A stretch of DNA of 64,000 bases, taken from CAZAAW01 sp964483325 (lineage in GTDB: Bacteria > Pseudomonadota > Alphaproteobacteria > Rhizobiales > Kaistiaceae). Both the position numbers and the translations under genes were made by a program. The notes beneath the pieces are model-generated. The model saw only the letters and a program-made list of their open reading frames with translations, searched no databases and was not told the DNA's origin. The stretch's first letter is position 1. Every line of letters starts with the position of its first letter. Positions 52,589 to 61,562 of the stretch are shown piece after piece. The DNA lies in assembly GCA_964483325.1 (NCBI GenBank), contig CAZAAW010000001.1, positions 1 to 64,000 on the forward strand, read 5' to 3'.

Positions 52589-54328
52589 TCAGCGCGCCAC
52601 GGCCGCCTGAAGGGAATCCTCCGGGCTTGGCGAATCCGGTGCGTAGCCGGCGCGGATGGCGAAGTCGCCGAAATGCTCGCCCTTGCGGCGGTCCTGCGCA
52701 AAATGCGCGATCACCTTGCCCAGCAGATCGAGAATGGCCGGCTCGCCGACATTCTCCAGCACCATGCTGTTGAGGCGATGGCCGTGAAAACCGCCGCCGA
52801 GATAGAGGTTGTATTTCCCCGGCGCGCGGCCGGTGAGGCCGATCTCCGCCAGATAGGGACGGGCACAGCCATTGGGGCAGCCGGTCATGCGGATGGTGAT
52901 CGGCTCGTCCTGAAGGCCGTGGCTGGCAAGGATGGCCTCGAGCTTGGTGATGAGATGGGGCAGGTAGCGTTCGCTCTCCGCCATGGCGAGGCCGCAGGTC
53001 GGCAGCGCGACGCAGGCCATGGCGTTCTGCCGCAGCACGCCGGCGCCGCTATGCCCGCCTGGTTCCAGCTCCTCGATCAGCCGGCGCATCGGCTCCAGCG
53101 CCTCGTCGGCAATGTCGGCGATGATCAGGTTCTGGTTCGGCGTGACGCGGAACATCCCCTGATGGACGCGGGCGATGTCGCGGATCAGGTCGAGAAGCGG
53201 CTGCTCCGGCGTATTGGAGATGCGGCCGTTCTCGATGAAGGCGGTGTAATAGTGCTTGCCGTTGGCGCCGCGCTGCCAGCCGAGCGTGTCGCCGTTGGAG
53301 GTGAAGCGGAACGGCTTCGCCGGCGCCAGGGGGAAGCCGAGGCGGCGCTCGATCTCGGCCTTGATCCAGTCCAGCCCCTTGCTGTCGATTGTGTATTTGA
53401 AGCGGGCATGGCTCCGGTCGAGCCGGTCGCCATAGTCGCGCTGGACGCTCATGACGGCGTCGATGGTGGCGATGAGGTCGGCGGTGGCGATGTAGCCGAT
53501 GACCGAGGCGAGCCGCGGATAGGTCTCCGGCGCCTGGTCGGTGCGCCCCATGCCGCCGCCGATGGCAACGTTGAAGCCTTTCAGCTTGCCGCGCGCCGTG
53601 ACGGCGATGAAGCCGAGGTCCTGGGAATAGACGTCGATGTCGTTGATCGGCGGCAGGACGAAACCGATCTTGAATTTCCGCGGCATGTAGGTGCGGCCGT
53701 AGAACGGCTCCTCCGGCCCCTTGGTCGTCCGCCGCTCCTCGCCGTACCAGATTTCGCTATAGGCGCCGCTCTTCGGGATGGCGTGGTCGCTCGCCTGGCA
53801 GGCCAGCGCGTAGACCTCCGCATGCAGCGACGACAGCTCCGGATTGACGGAGCACATGACGCCGCGCGTGTCGTCGCCACAGGCAGCGCGGGTGTCGAGA
53901 AGGACGTCGTGCAGGCCCTGGATCGTGGCGCGCAGATTGTCGCGATGCACCCGGTGCAGCTGGAAGGTCTGCCGGGTCGTCAGGCGAAGCGAGTTCTCGC
54001 CATAGGCGCGGCCGAGCTCGTCGAGCTTCAGCCACTGGCTCGGGCTGCAGACGCCGCCCGGGAGCCGGATGCGGGCCATGAAGCCATAGATCGGCTCGAG
54101 CTTCTGCCGCCGCCTCTCGTCGCGCAGGTCGCGATCGTCCTGCTGATAGAGGCCGTGGAATTTCATCAGCTTGACGTCGTCGGCCGGCATCGACGCGGTC
54201 AGCTCGGCGCCGAGACCGGCGGCGATATTACCGCGCAGCTGGTCGCTGTGGTCCTTCAGCGTCTCGTCCGCGCCCAGGCGGTCCAGCGGTTGCGACACAT
54301 CGCGGCTGCGGTCGACAGGACTATCCAT
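52589..54328 (-). CDS. cysI: sulfite reductase hemoprotein beta subunit
   Basis: A 579-residue siroheme/4Fe-4S enzyme reducing sulfite to sulfide. It has FHGLYQQDDRDLRDERRR, the RLTTRQTFQLH substrate-site region, and cluster cysteines in CVALPTCGLAMAE and TGCPNGCARPYLAE. I chose the ATG at 54328, eight bases after the cysJ stop, so the two subunits are co-translated. Length is usual for CysI. Confidence 0.96.
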   Translation of the reverse strand: MDSPVDRSRDVSQPLDRLGADETLKDHSDQLRGNIAAGLGAELTASMPADDVKLMKFHGLYQQDDRDLRDERRRQKLEPIYGFMARIRLPGGVCSPSQWLKLDELGRAYGENSLRLTTRQTFQLHRVHRDNLRATIQGLHDVLLDTRAACGDDTRGVMCSVNPELSSLHAEVYALACQASDHAIPKSGAYSEIWYGEERRTTKGPEEPFYGRTYMPRKFKIGFVLPPINDIDVYSQDLGFIAVTARGKLKGFNVAIGGGMGRTDQAPETYPRLASVIGYIATADLIATIDAVMSVQRDYGDRLDRSHARFKYTIDSKGLDWIKAEIERRLGFPLAPAKPFRFTSNGDTLGWQRGANGKHYYTAFIENGRISNTPEQPLLDLIRDIARVHQGMFRVTPNQNLIIADIADEALEPMRRLIEELEPGGHSGAGVLRQNAMACVALPTCGLAMAESERYLPHLITKLEAILASHGLQDEPITIRMTGCPNGCARPYLAEIGLTGRAPGKYNLYLGGGFHGHRLNSMVLENVGEPAILDLLGKVIAHFAQDRRKGEHFGDFAIRAGYAPDSPSPEDSLQAAVAR

Positions 54329-54336
54329 GGCGGTTC

Positions 54337-56169
54337 TCAGTAAGCGTCGATCTGGTAGCGATGGTCGCGCTGCATCGCCGCCAGCTCTTCCATGGCGGCT
54401 TCCCGGCTCAGCCCGCCCTCCTGCTGGATGACGCCGGCGAGGGCGGCATGGACGTCCGGCGCCAGATGGGTGCCGTCGCCGCAGACATAGACATGGGCGC
54501 CTTCCTGCAGCCAACCGTAGATGTCGCGGGAATGCTCAAGGAGGCGGTGCTGGACGTAGGTCTTCTCGGCGCGGTCGCGCGAGAAGGCGACGTTCATCCG
54601 GCTCAGCACGCCGTCGCGCAGCCAGCCCTGCCATTCGATCTGGTAGAGGAAGTCGGAGCGGAAATTGCGTTCACCGAAGAACAGCCAGGACTTGCCGGCG
54701 CTGCCGGCCTCCTCGCGGTGCTGGAGGAAGGCCCGATAGGGCGCGACGCCCGTGCCGGCGCCGATCATGATGATCGGAGCATCGTCCTCCGGCAGCCGGA
54801 AATGCGGATTGGTCTGGACGTAGACCGGCACGTGGCGGTCGGCATCGCAGCGCGCCAGGTGGCCCGAGGCGACGCCCGTGCGCGTCTCGCCGAGGAGGTC
54901 GTAGCGCAGCGTCGTGACGGTGAGGTGGACCTCGTCGGGCAACTGCGCCTGGCTCGAGGCGATGGAATAGAGGCGCGGCTGCAGCGGGCGAAGGCCGCCG
55001 ATGAGCCGCTGCGGATCGACGCCCGTCACCGGGAAGCGGCGGATGATGTCGATGATGTGGTGGCTGCGCAGGAAGGCGGAGCGGGCATCGTGCTGCTCGC
55101 TTCCCTGCAGGGTGCGCAGCTCGCCAGCGTCGCTGGTCTCGCTCCACAGGTCGAGGAAACGCGGCGTCGCCGCGGTGATCTCGACATCCTCGATCAGGGC
55201 CTGGCGCAGCGGCCGGGACACGTCCTTGATGGTGACAGGCTCGTCGCCGCCCAGCGCCAGCAGCGACAGGACGGTGTCGGCGAGGGCCGGGTCATTGGCG
55301 GGGACGATTCCGAGGGCGTCGCCCGGCTCGAACGCCAGCCCGGATTCGGCCAGCGACAGCTCGATATGGCGGGTCTCCTTGGTCGATCCGCGGCCGGTGA
55401 GCACGACATTGTCGAGGATCGTCGCCTGGAAGGGGTGGCGCTTGTCGAAGAGGTTGACGCCCGGCGCCGGCTCGGCAGCGCGCGGTGATGCGGGAACGGC
55501 GGCCGACGCCGGCTCGGCCGGTGCGACGATGCCGAGCACGCTCTCGATCCATGCCGCCGCTGCGTCGTCATAGTCGACGTCGCAATCGGTGCGGGGACGA
55601 AGCTGCGCCGCGCCCAGTTCGCCCAGGCGCTGGTCGAGCCGCTTGCCGGCGCCGCAATAGTGCTCATAGGTGGAATCGCCGAGGGCGAGGACCGCGTAGC
55701 GGACATCCTCCAGGCGCGGCGCCTTGCGGCTCTCGATGAATTCGAAGAACGCCGCGGCCGAGGCCGGCGGATCGCCCTCGCCATGCGTGCTGGTGATGAT
55801 GAGCAGGTCCTGCTCCTGACGGAGCTTGTGGGCCTTGTAATTGGCCATGTCGACGACAGTGGCGGGCAGGCCGGCCTGCTGTGCCATCTCGCCGAGGCGG
55901 CGGGCAAGAGCGGCGCTGTTGCCCGTCTCGCTGCCGAAAAGAATCGTGAGCGAACGGCGGGCGGCGGCGCTGGCTGCGGAGGTGAGGGGCGTGCCGGTTT
56001 CGGCCGGCGCGGCGACCGGCGCCGTGCCGGTGCGCATCCGGTAGTCGAGCCCGGCAAAATAGCCGCTGAGCCACAGCGCCTGCCCGGGCGCCAGCGAGAC
56101 CGCAAGGGCGTTGATCCGTTCCCATTGGTCGGGGTTGAGACCGGGACCGGTAAACTCCAGGTTTGTCAT
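54337..56169 (-). CDS. cysJ: sulfite reductase flavoprotein alpha subunit
   Basis: A 610-residue diflavin reductase passing electrons from NADPH to CysI. It has a flavodoxin domain (ILFGSETGNSAALARRLGEM, then STHGEGDPPASA), an FAD domain with RLYSIASS, and a NADPH domain with IGAGTGVAPYRAFLQHR and a C-terminal aromatic (DAY). It heads the cysJ-cysI-PLP enzyme block. Confidence 0.96.
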   Translation of the reverse strand: MTNLEFTGPGLNPDQWERINALAVSLAPGQALWLSGYFAGLDYRMRTGTAPVAAPAETGTPLTSAASAAARRSLTILFGSETGNSAALARRLGEMAQQAGLPATVVDMANYKAHKLRQEQDLLIITSTHGEGDPPASAAAFFEFIESRKAPRLEDVRYAVLALGDSTYEHYCGAGKRLDQRLGELGAAQLRPRTDCDVDYDDAAAAWIESVLGIVAPAEPASAAVPASPRAAEPAPGVNLFDKRHPFQATILDNVVLTGRGSTKETRHIELSLAESGLAFEPGDALGIVPANDPALADTVLSLLALGGDEPVTIKDVSRPLRQALIEDVEITAATPRFLDLWSETSDAGELRTLQGSEQHDARSAFLRSHHIIDIIRRFPVTGVDPQRLIGGLRPLQPRLYSIASSQAQLPDEVHLTVTTLRYDLLGETRTGVASGHLARCDADRHVPVYVQTNPHFRLPEDDAPIIMIGAGTGVAPYRAFLQHREEAGSAGKSWLFFGERNFRSDFLYQIEWQGWLRDGVLSRMNVAFSRDRAEKTYVQHRLLEHSRDIYGWLQEGAHVYVCGDGTHLAPDVHAALAGVIQQEGGLSREAAMEELAAMQRDHRYQIDAY

Positions 56170-56537
56170 CCGTCCGCATTTCCTGTCGCTGCCGCGGACG
56201 CTTCAGGCCTTGACGGAACAGGGCTTTTTGGCCTTCGGCAGCCGCGCATGAGGCGGTTCTTGCCGAAGCGCAAAGAGGCAATCAAACGAATGGTATTGGT
56301 CGTTACGTGCAGGGGAATTGCTTGATCCGCAATAGCGCAACCCGATGCCAACGAAGTTTGCGGGCGGGGTTGGTCTTGCTAACGGGTGGCTTCGAAATGG
56401 TCCGTGTTGCCAATCGGCAGAGGGCCGAATTTTCTTCGCGAGGCCCGAAAAACCGGCCCTGATCGGCGATCCGCTGCCCGTTCGTCAGCGCAGATCTGGC
56501 AGCCCCGCGCAAAGGCGCTTCTGCATGTCGCGTCGAT
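56170..56537. other. intergenic region upstream of cysJ
   Basis: No gene is supported in these bases. They should contain the promoter of the cys block on the minus strand. I see no known riboswitch, and the small frames here have no recognisable sequence. Confidence 0.5.
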
Positions 56538-56565
56538 AAAAAAGGGGCCGCGCTAGCGCGGCCCC
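56538..56565 (-). terminator. rho-independent terminator of the autotransporter gene
   Basis: A perfect 9-bp stem (GGGGCCGCG with CGCGGCCCC, loop CTAG) is followed on the minus strand by a run of six T. It lies 36 bases past the autotransporter stop. Confidence 0.9.
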
Positions 56566-56600
56566 GGCAGGCTGGTCTGGGACGACTGGTAGGGTGGGGG

Positions 56601-59468
56601 TTACCAGTTCACCTTGACCCCGGCGGTGGCGCCCCATCCGGCGATGGCGCCGAAGTTGTACTCGCCGGAGGCGTAGAGCTTCACCTGATTGTTGAGGTTG
56701 GCGCTGACGCCGCCGCCGATATTGAACCAGGTGCCGTGCAGGTCGTTGACGAACTCCGTGCCGCCGACCGTGGTGGTGCTGGAGCCAAGGAACTCCGACA
56801 TGACGTTGGCGATCAGGTAGGGCGAGACCGAGCCGCCACCGGCGGCGAAGGTGCCCTCCAGCTGGATGCCCAGCCGGCCGACCAGCGACTCGCTGATGCC
56901 GGGCGCCACGACGACGCCGATGGAGTCGGTGTAGGCGTCCTGAAGCACGGTCGTATAGATGAGCTGGGCCTGCGGCTGCAGCGTCATCCCCGGCGCCAGG
57001 GCGATGCCGTAGCCGGTCTCGCCGGACAGGCTGATCGCCTCGCCGCCGGTGCTGGCGGTCGCCGGGCTGGCGAGGGCGCCCATGTTGAAGTTCAGGTGGT
57101 CGTAGCGGGCGACGCCGTCGACATAGAGGCCAACGCCGGGAATGTCGGTCTGCCGCCAGGAGCCGTAGGCACCGATGGCAAGGCCCTTGACGCTGACATT
57201 GGCGGTGGACGGCAGCCCCCAGAGAACGGCATCGACGGTGGCGTGGGTCACGCCATAGCCGGCGAAGGCGCCGAGATTGCCGAAGCCGGTGCCGAGCGGC
57301 AGGGCGATGTCGTAGCCGCCGATGACACTCTGCGTCGTCTTGCTGAAGCCGAAGCCGGAAGCCGCGGCGACGTCATAGTCGCTGAACTTGCCACGCAGCC
57401 AGGCGCCGTCGTGACGACCGCCATCGGCGGTGGCTTCCTGCGCCAGTTCGCCGAGCCGCTTGTACACGGTGTCGGATCCGGCCAGCGCGTGGCGGAGGGC
57501 GACCGACGGGGCAGCGACATAGGCGGGCACCTGGGCCAGCAGGTCGGACTGCAGGCGCGCTGCGTCCTCCGTGACTGCAAGCCGGTAGGAGAAGGCGCCG
57601 CTGATGACTTCGCGCTCGCCCGTCCGATTGTCGATGCCGAGCTGGAAGCTGTCGGGCTCGAAGCCCTCGCCGCTGACGACGAGAAGGCCGTCGCCCTCTT
57701 CCTGGCCGGTGAATTCGCCCGGTCCGGCGGCATTGAGGTTGTTGACGTAGATCGTCGTGGTGCCCTCGATCGGCCCGTCCAGCTCCAGCCGGTCGGCGGC
57801 CGACAGCGCGTTCTGGACGAAGGCGTCGATGGCGAGCTTGCCTGATACCGATTCGTAGCCGCCATTGATGGTCAGCAGGTCGCCGGCGAAGTCGTTGAGG
57901 CCGTTCAGCGTGCCGTCATTGAGGAAGGTGTCGTCGCCCGTGGTGACGGTGACATGCGACGGGCCGAAGGCCGGGCTGTCGTCATCGTCATCATCGTCGT
58001 CGTCGAGCACGATGTCGTCGTCGTCATCGTCGTCATCACCGCCGGCCGCCTGATCCTGCGCCCTGGCGAAGGTCAGGACGCCGCCCGGCGCGAAGGCGTC
58101 GTAGTAGCGGGCCACCTCGAAGGTCGCCGGGTCGCCGTCGAGGGCGCCCTGCAGCTCGACATGGCCGGCCTCGAGCTCGGTGTCGCCATTGGAGAGGATC
58201 AGCTCGGACGTGTGGTCGACGCAGACGGTGCCGCTGTCGCCGCACACCGCATCGTCGTCGGCCGCGCCGAAATCATAATCGTCGTCGGTGAGCTCCAGGA
58301 TGGAGCCGTCGAGAACGGCGAGGACCTCGAAATTGATCACGCCGCCCAGCACGAGGTTGCTGCCGCCGGAAACGGTCAGCGTGTCGAGCGTGCCGGGTGT
58401 CCCGGGCAGGCCGGGCGGGTTGCTCATGGGGGGCGGCGGCTGGCCGTCGCCGTCAAAGACCGGGATCTCCTCTTCGTCTTCGCCGATTTCGCCGAAGTGG
58501 AGGTTATGCTGGCCGTCGCCGCGATTCACCGCGCCGATGAAATCGAGCCGGTCGTTGCCGTTGCCGAAGGCGATGGTCGCGGCATCGCCGCCATCGTCGT
58601 CATCATCGTCGTCGCCGGCACCCTCGCCGATGACCAGGAGGTGGTCCTCGTTGGGGTTGGCAGCCGCCGCCGCGAAGGCCGCGGCGATATCGGCGGCATT
58701 GGGATCAAGCGAGGCGGGGTCGATCGAATTGATGGGATCGATGATGAAATGGCTGTCATTGGCATTGCCCCACCGCCCGATGCCGACGAAGCCGGAGCGC
58801 AGGTAGAAGGTCGGGTTCTCGGCCAGCGGCAGGGAGGCGTTGGGATTCTGCATCTCGAAGCCGGCCAGCGCCGTCACGCCATCGACGACGATGACGGAAT
58901 TGACCGCGCCGCGCTGCATCTCGATCGTGCCTTCGATCGTGCCGCCGAAGAGGAAGGTGTAGTCGGTGCCGGTGCCGTTCTGGAACTCGCCGCCGACCGT
59001 GCCGCCATACATGAAGACGCGGTCATTGCCCGGGCCAGCGTTGACGCTGCCGGTGATCGTGCCGCCATTGATGATGATGAGATCGTCGTCATTCTCACCG
59101 CGAACGGCGCCGGTGATCGTGCCGCCGTTGATCGTGATGGCATCGTTGCCGTCGCCACCGCCGAAATTGCCGGTGATCGAGCCATCATTGACCGTCATGG
59201 TGTCGTTGCCGGTATTGCCGGTAACGTTGCCGGTGACGTCGGCGCCGGTATTGACGGTCAGCGTGTCGTCGCCGCCGAGAAGATCGAGAGCGCCGTTGGC
59301 GTCATGGCACTCGACCGTGTCGTTGCCGGCGGTCGGATTGGGCAAGCAGGCAGCGGCCGCGTCGGTCGCCGGCAAGGCCAGCGCGCCAAAACCGCCAAGC
59401 GAGAGAACAGTCGTCAGCGCTGTCGCGCGGACATGCGAAAACGAGCGGTAAGCATTCCGCTGAGGCAT
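56601..59468 (-). CDS. autotransporter with 20-residue repeats and aspartate tracts
   Basis: A 955-residue type V secreted protein. It has a signal peptide (ALTTVLSLGGFGALALPATD region), then about six 20-residue repeats (residues 66-186) of the kind GNDAITINGGTITGAVRGEN. The passenger is glycine/aspartate-rich and carries three runs of 7 to 9 aspartates. The last 270 residues are an autotransporter beta domain (GAWLRGKFSDYDV to the terminal VKVNW). The acidic tracts and repeats suggest calcium binding in a beta-helix passenger (inference). I chose the start at 59468 because GGGGGGAAG precedes it; an upstream start adds seven residues. It is a single-gene unit with its own terminator. A repeated palindrome lies 173 bases upstream. 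Confidence 0.88.
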   Translation of the reverse strand: MPQRNAYRSFSHVRATALTTVLSLGGFGALALPATDAAAACLPNPTAGNDTVECHDANGALDLLGGDDTLTVNTGADVTGNVTGNTGNDTMTVNDGSITGNFGGGDGNDAITINGGTITGAVRGENDDDLIIINGGTITGSVNAGPGNDRVFMYGGTVGGEFQNGTGTDYTFLFGGTIEGTIEMQRGAVNSVIVVDGVTALAGFEMQNPNASLPLAENPTFYLRSGFVGIGRWGNANDSHFIIDPINSIDPASLDPNAADIAAAFAAAAANPNEDHLLVIGEGAGDDDDDDDGGDAATIAFGNGNDRLDFIGAVNRGDGQHNLHFGEIGEDEEEIPVFDGDGQPPPPMSNPPGLPGTPGTLDTLTVSGGSNLVLGGVINFEVLAVLDGSILELTDDDYDFGAADDDAVCGDSGTVCVDHTSELILSNGDTELEAGHVELQGALDGDPATFEVARYYDAFAPGGVLTFARAQDQAAGGDDDDDDDDIVLDDDDDDDDDSPAFGPSHVTVTTGDDTFLNDGTLNGLNDFAGDLLTINGGYESVSGKLAIDAFVQNALSAADRLELDGPIEGTTTIYVNNLNAAGPGEFTGQEEGDGLLVVSGEGFEPDSFQLGIDNRTGEREVISGAFSYRLAVTEDAARLQSDLLAQVPAYVAAPSVALRHALAGSDTVYKRLGELAQEATADGGRHDGAWLRGKFSDYDVAAASGFGFSKTTQSVIGGYDIALPLGTGFGNLGAFAGYGVTHATVDAVLWGLPSTANVSVKGLAIGAYGSWRQTDIPGVGLYVDGVARYDHLNFNMGALASPATASTGGEAISLSGETGYGIALAPGMTLQPQAQLIYTTVLQDAYTDSIGVVVAPGISESLVGRLGIQLEGTFAAGGGSVSPYLIANVMSEFLGSSTTTVGGTEFVNDLHGTWFNIGGGVSANLNNQVKLYASGEYNFGAIAGWGATAGVKVNW
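58911..59273 (-). repeat. tandem 60-bp (20-residue) repeats in the autotransporter passenger
   Basis: Six consecutive units read on the protein as GDDTLTVNTGADVTG..., GNDTMTVNDGSITGNFGGGD, GNDAITINGGTITGAVRGEN, DDDLIIINGGTITGSVNAGP, GNDRVFMYGGTVGGEFQNGT and GTDYTFLFGGTIEGTIEM. Each has an acidic turn followed by an INGGTITG-like strand, a pattern expected to coil into a beta helix. Confidence 0.75.
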
Positions 59469-59594
59469 GGCTTCCCCCCTGCCGGACAAGGCGCCCAGCA
59501 GGGCCCTTGCGGCTATCCCAGGTCTAATTTGTTTTCTGACCGGCGCGAGGCCCCGCGCCGAAAGCTGACTCTGATTTACAGCTTGTCTAATTGG

Positions 59595-59609
59595 TGACCA
59601 GCAAAATCA
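59595..59609. promoter_or_regulatory. TGA-N9-TCA box upstream of the autotransporter
   Basis: TGA-N9-TCA at 59595-59609. Read on the minus strand it is preceded by CTGGACAAA, the same nine bases found before the boxes at 42236 and 42518. It lies about 127 bases before the autotransporter start. It lacks the longer AAATATGA arms. Confidence 0.4.
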
Positions 59610-59640
59610 CCTTTGTCCAGACCATGATTGGTGAGCCAGA

Positions 59641-59665
59641 TAATATGATGACCGGAGTCACATTT
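59641..59665. promoter_or_regulatory. 25-bp interrupted palindrome, copy D of a repeated element
   Basis: TAATATGA-N9-TCACATTT, matching the sites at 37088, 42236 and 42518 in arm sequence and exact spacing. It sits between the end of the iron ABC ATPase gene and the autotransporter start, most simply as an operator for the autotransporter. Confidence 0.55.
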
Positions 59666-59711
59666 CCGCCACAGGTGGGGCAGCCGCATCACGCAGTGCG
59701 GCAGCGCGGCC

Positions 59712-60491
59712 TCAGTGAGCGAGGTGGGGATCGACGACCAGAGAGCCGCGGCCGGTCGTCTCGACATGTACGTCGACGCCATAGGCCTGGCTGAGGGCCG
59801 GCGAGGCGAGCACGTCGATCGGCTTGCCGGCGGCGGCGATCGCCCCGCCATGCAGGAGGAGCAGCGTGTCGGCGTAGCGGGCAGCAAGATTGAGGTCGTG
59901 CAGCGCCGCGATGGTGATCATGCCACGATCGGCCGTCACCCGCTGCAGGAGCTGCATGATCTCCAGCTGGCGGCGCAGGTCGAGAGCGCTTGTCGGCTCG
60001 TCGAGGAGAAGCACCTGCGGCCGCCGCACGAGAGCCTGGGCGATGGCCACCAGCTGCTGCTGGCCGCCGCTGAGCTCGGTGACGCTCCGGTCGGAAAGGG
60101 CCTCGATGCCGACTTCGCGGATGGCGGCTTCGACGGCGCCGAGATCGTCGCGGCTGGCGCGCCAGCCGCCGCCGGTCTTCAGCGCCAGCAGCACCTGGTC
60201 GAAGACGCACAGTGCGGCGTGATGGGCGGTGTGCTGCGTCAGGTGATAGACGAGCCGGCGCAGTTCGCTGCGCGAGGCTGCGGACAGGTCGCGGCCGTCG
60301 AGGGCGACGCGGCCGGCCTGCGGCCGGATCAGCCCGGCGATCAGGCGGAAGAGTGTCGTCTTGCCGACGCCGTTCGGTCCGACCAGGACGGTCAGGGAGC
60401 CACGCCGCAGCGGACCGAAGCGGCAGTCGGAGAGAACTGGCGGCAGGCGCGGCCGGTAGCGATGCGCCAGGCCGGCGGCCTCGAGGCTCAT
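59712..60491 (-). CDS. ABC transporter ATPase for ferric siderophore/heme-type uptake
   Basis: A 259-residue ATPase of the FecE/HmuV/BtuD group with Walker A VGPNGVGKTTLFRL, signature VTELSGGQQQLVAIAQAL, Walker B VLLLDEPTSALD and a switch histidine (IAALHDLNLAARYAD). It overlaps the permease gene upstream by four bases. It energises import by the adjacent permease; the ligand is probably an iron chelate or heme. Confidence 0.93.
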   Translation of the reverse strand: MSLEAAGLAHRYRPRLPPVLSDCRFGPLRRGSLTVLVGPNGVGKTTLFRLIAGLIRPQAGRVALDGRDLSAASRSELRRLVYHLTQHTAHHAALCVFDQVLLALKTGGGWRASRDDLGAVEAAIREVGIEALSDRSVTELSGGQQQLVAIAQALVRRPQVLLLDEPTSALDLRRQLEIMQLLQRVTADRGMITIAALHDLNLAARYADTLLLLHGGAIAAAGKPIDVLASPALSQAYGVDVHVETTGRGSLVVDPHLAH

Positions 60492-61549
60492 CGCCAGCCT
60501 CCCTTCCTGACCGACAGGATGAGGCTGATGAAGAAGGGCACGCCCACCAGCGAGGTGATGATGCCAATCGGATAGATGATGCCGGGCGTGATCGCCTTCG
60601 ACACTGTCGAGGCGACCGACAGCAGGATGCCGCCGCAGGCCGCCGACATCGGCAGGAAATAGCGCTGGTCCTCGCCGACCAGCATCCGCGCGATATGCGG
60701 CCCGACAAGGCCGATGAAGCCGATGGTCCCGACGAAGGCCACCGCCGTGGCGGCGAGGAAGGAGATACAGACGAGCATTTCCAGCCGCAGCCGCGCCACC
60801 GGTACGCCGAGGCTGGCGGCGCGGTCGTCGCCCAGCGTCAGTGCCGTCAGCATCCAGTTGCGGGCGGCGAACCAGGGGAGGGCGACGGCGAGAATGCCGG
60901 CGCAGATGCCGATCTTGCTCCAGTTGGCCCGCGACAGGCTGCCCATCATCCAGAAGACGATGGCCTGCAGCTGCGTCTCCGAGGCGCTGTACTGGAGAAA
61001 GGCGAGCAGCGCGTTGAAGGTGAAGAGGAGGGCGATGCCGACGAGCACGAACGTCTCCACCGACACGCCGCGCATGCGCGTGAAGAGGAAGAGGATGCCG
61101 GAGGTCAGCAGGGCGAAGACGAAGGCATTGCCGGTGATCAGGAAGGGACCGGCGACCGGGATCACGCCGAGCCCGACGACGATGGCAAGGGCGGCGCCGA
61201 AGCTGGCGGCCGACGAGATGCCGAGCGTGAACGGGTCGGCGAGGGGATTGTTGAGGATGGTCTGCATCTCGGCGCCGGCGGCGCCGAGCATGCAGCCGAC
61301 CAGCACCGCCATGACGGCGATGGGCAGGCGGACGTCCCAGACGACGACGCTGAGGCGGGCCGGCGCTCCGTCGGGATCGATGATCGTGGAGAGGACATCG
61401 CCCAGCGGGAAATTGCCCGGCCCGACGGCGATGTCGACAAGCAGGGCAAGCAGCAGGATGACCAGCGATCCGCCGACCGCCAGCGCCTTGCGCAAGCTCC
61501 GTCGGCGATAGCGATCGCCGACGGATACGTCTGCAGCCAGGTCAGTCAC
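60488..61549 (-). CDS. FecCD-family ABC permease
   Basis: A 353-residue inner-membrane permease with nine to ten helices of the FecCD type. Characteristic parts are GCMLGAAGAEMQTILNNPLA, DPFTLGISSAASFGAALAIV and the late region GFIGLVGPHIARMLVGEDQR. It imports iron-siderophore, heme or corrinoid substrates. Its ATG-side end lies 13 bases from the binding-protein gene, and its stop overlaps the ATPase start. Confidence 0.95.
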   Translation of the reverse strand: MTDLAADVSVGDRYRRRSLRKALAVGGSLVILLLALLVDIAVGPGNFPLGDVLSTIIDPDGAPARLSVVVWDVRLPIAVMAVLVGCMLGAAGAEMQTILNNPLADPFTLGISSAASFGAALAIVVGLGVIPVAGPFLITGNAFVFALLTSGILFLFTRMRGVSVETFVLVGIALLFTFNALLAFLQYSASETQLQAIVFWMMGSLSRANWSKIGICAGILAVALPWFAARNWMLTALTLGDDRAASLGVPVARLRLEMLVCISFLAATAVAFVGTIGFIGLVGPHIARMLVGEDQRYFLPMSAACGGILLSVASTVSKAITPGIIYPIGIITSLVGVPFFISLILSVRKGGWR

Positions 61550-61562
61550 CCGCGGCTGCCCG

